Positions 6,379-6,842 of a stretch of DNA of 6,842 nt are shown here, in pieces. Each line of letters opens with the position of its first letter. Position 1 is the first letter of the stretch. The stretch covers positions 1-6,842 of the forward strand of contig JAPKCN010000107.1 of NCBI GenBank assembly GCA_028822945.1, in the 5' to 3' direction. This DNA comes from Porticoccaceae bacterium (GTDB taxonomy: Bacteria > Pseudomonadota > Gammaproteobacteria > Pseudomonadales > Porticoccaceae). A model generated the notes under the pieces. That model did not search any database. It was given only the letters and a program-made list of their open reading frames with translations, and had not been told where the DNA came from. The position numbers were made by a program, and so were the translations under genes.

Positions 6379-6407
6379 GCGCTGTGCCGCTTGAGTTTGC
6401 CTAGAGC
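6364..6407 (+). repeat. Nested hairpin over the tyrS stop codon
   Basis: Outer arms GCTCTAGG (6364-6371) and CCTAGAGC (6400-6407) are exact reverse complements. Inside them AAGCG (6377-6381) pairs with CGCTT (6388-6392) over a 6-base loop, extendable by T-A and T-G pairs on the 6374-6376/6393-6395 side. The TAA (6376-6378) sits in the inner stem. No T-run follows, so a classic intrinsic terminator is not shown. It may protect or define the mRNA 3' end, or act as a weak terminator before rrn. Confidence 0.55.
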
Positions 6408-6431
6408 TCTTGCGATGGTTTGTCAGTCCGC

Positions 6432-6489
6432 TGGCAAAATAAACCCAAATACTTGTTGACAGTTTAGGGTACGACGTTAGAATGCGCGC
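6432..6489 (+). promoter_or_regulatory. rrn promoter P1 with upstream AT-rich element
   Basis: TTGACA (6456-6461), a 16-base spacer and TAGAAT (6478-6483) form the core. The A/T-rich, A-tract-containing stretch 6432-6455 fits an UP element. The GCGCGC directly after the -10 box is the GC-rich discriminator typical of rRNA promoters under ppGpp/DksA control. The start would be near 6490. Confidence 0.75.
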
Positions 6490-6637
6490 TCAGTTAGGCG
6501 ATAGACTTTTATCTCCAAAACGAGACGGCAGAGCCAGCGCAGGTAAGATGAGACGCTGAGATCAACACCTTGTCGTGTATGGTTCGCTCACCATAGTTGT
6601 ATGGATGGTGGAGTTCCAGCGCCGTAGACGAGCGCAC

Positions 6638-6655
6638 GTGGTTAAATTAAACCAC
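6638..6655 (+). repeat. Small inverted repeat between rrn P1 and P2
   Basis: GTGGTT (6638-6643) and AACCAC (6650-6655) form a 6-bp stem with the 6-base loop AAATTA, followed by TTATTT. It lies just upstream of P2. It may be a weak pause or terminator for P1 transcripts or simply leader structure. Confidence 0.4.
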
Positions 6656-6673
6656 TTATTTGATGTCTAGCTG

Positions 6674-6714
6674 TTGACAAAAACGTGGGTATCGATAAAA
6701 TACGCCACCCGCTC
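6674..6714 (+). promoter_or_regulatory. rrn promoter P2
   Basis: TTGACA (6674-6679, perfect consensus), a 16-base spacer and TAAAAT (6696-6701) are followed by a C-rich discriminator (6702-6714). The start would be near 6708, so its transcript would begin at the boxB-like hairpin. The -35 box is preceded by moderately AT-rich sequence. Confidence 0.8.
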
Positions 6715-6724
6715 ATTGAGGCGG
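6709..6724 (+). promoter_or_regulatory. boxB-like hairpin of the rrn antitermination site
   Basis: CCGCTC (6709-6714), the 3-base loop ATT and GAG-G-CGG (6718-6724) give a short GC-rich hairpin. The pairing leaves one bulged G. It lies three bases upstream of boxA, the usual place of boxB in rrn leaders. Confidence 0.5.
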
Positions 6725-6726
6725 AA

Positions 6727-6739
6727 TGCTCTTTAAAAA
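6727..6739 (+). promoter_or_regulatory. rrn boxA antitermination element
   Basis: TGCTCTTTAAAAA differs by one base from the classic E. coli rrn boxA TGCTCTTTAACAA (A for C). In RNA it is bound by NusB/NusE (S10), so that RNA polymerase resists Rho while transcribing rRNA. Confidence 0.85.
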
Positions 6740-6762
6740 TATAATCAAACAATGCGTGTGGG

Positions 6763-6806
6763 CACTTGTTGGATGATTCAGGACAACGAATCATCACAAG
6801 CAAGTG
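6763..6806 (+). other. Long hairpin in the rrn leader
   Basis: CACTTG (6763-6768) pairs with CAAGTG (6801-6806), TTG (6769-6771) with CAA (6797-6799), and GATGATTC (6772-6779) with GAATCATC (6788-6795). That makes 17 pairs with single bulges at 6796 and 6800 and an 8-base loop. It starts inside the conserved GGGCACTTG leader run. It may guide leader folding or processing of the 16S precursor, though the main RNase III stem would form with sequence after 16S. Confidence 0.7.
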
Positions 6807-6842
6807 ACTCATCGATTCATTACGAATAGGTAGTACAGTTTT

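Larger units (their letters stand above)
6379..6842 (+). promoter_or_regulatory. rRNA operon control region and 5' leader (16S lies beyond the edge)
   Basis: This 464-base stretch has no gene. It contains two strong sigma-70 promoters, a boxB-like hairpin, a boxA element and the conserved leader run GTGTGGGCACTTG (6756-6768), in the order found upstream of 16S in gammaproteobacteria. Synteny with tyrZ followed by rrn in Pseudomonas agrees. Mature 16S sequence (AGAGTTTGAT) is not reached. Between the two promoters (about 6490-6673) I see only small inverted repeats and no known RNA family. Confidence 0.85.

Noticed and set aside
6807..6842. Start of 16S rRNA at the right edge
   Set aside because: The conserved AGAGTTTGAT is not reached, so only the leader is inside the window.
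1..6842. A hidden defence, mobile or CRISPR system
   Set aside because: No transposase, integrase, toxin-antitoxin pair, nuclease or regularly spaced repeats were seen. Every intact gene is a housekeeping or envelope gene in a conserved order.

Overview
The window looks like an ordinary chromosomal segment of a marine-type gammaproteobacterium of the Pseudomonadales/Cellvibrionales kind. The gene order argC - DUF6776-like membrane protein - bactofilin - erpA, then anmK and mepM on the opposite strand, then tyrS and an rRNA operon, closely resembles the arrangement I recall around PA0662-PA0668 and the following rrn operon in Pseudomonas aeruginosa. Base composition is moderate. TyrRS is of the E. 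coli type (KFGKT), and the rrn leader carries a gammaproteobacterial boxA.

Layout. (1) 1-1637, plus strand: the last 26 codons of argC, a GTGA overlap into a single-pass coiled-coil protein, a bactofilin two bases further on with a good Shine-Dalgarno site, then erpA after 83 bases. (2) 1638-2361: a 724-base convergent gap with no intact gene. It holds broken, partly hydrophobic reading frames that look like a decayed membrane-protein gene, a 32-base imperfect palindrome and a plausible rightward intrinsic terminator. (3) 3501-2362 and 4864-3491, minus strand: an overlapping mepM-anmK pair (peptidoglycan endopeptidase, then anhydro-MurNAc kinase). (4) 4865-5058: a divergent intergenic region whose two best promoters have -35 boxes only 4 bases apart. 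(5) 5059-6378, plus strand: tyrS, ending in a nested hairpin that contains its stop codon. (6) 6379-6842: the control region of an rRNA operon, with an upstream promoter P1 (AT-rich upstream element, GC-rich discriminator), a 190-base spacer, a downstream promoter P2, a boxB-like hairpin, boxA and a long leader hairpin. The 16S gene lies beyond the right edge.

How the genes fit together. mepM and anmK form a cell-wall turnover and recycling operon. The bactofilin nearby may belong to the same envelope theme, because bactofilins elsewhere work with M23 peptidases. argC, erpA, tyrS and rrn are housekeeping. I found no defence system, mobile element or CRISPR array. The parts most worth a second look are the decayed gap with its palindrome, the overlapping divergent promoters, the HIGH-to-HIGS change in TyrRS and the bactofilin/coiled-coil pair.
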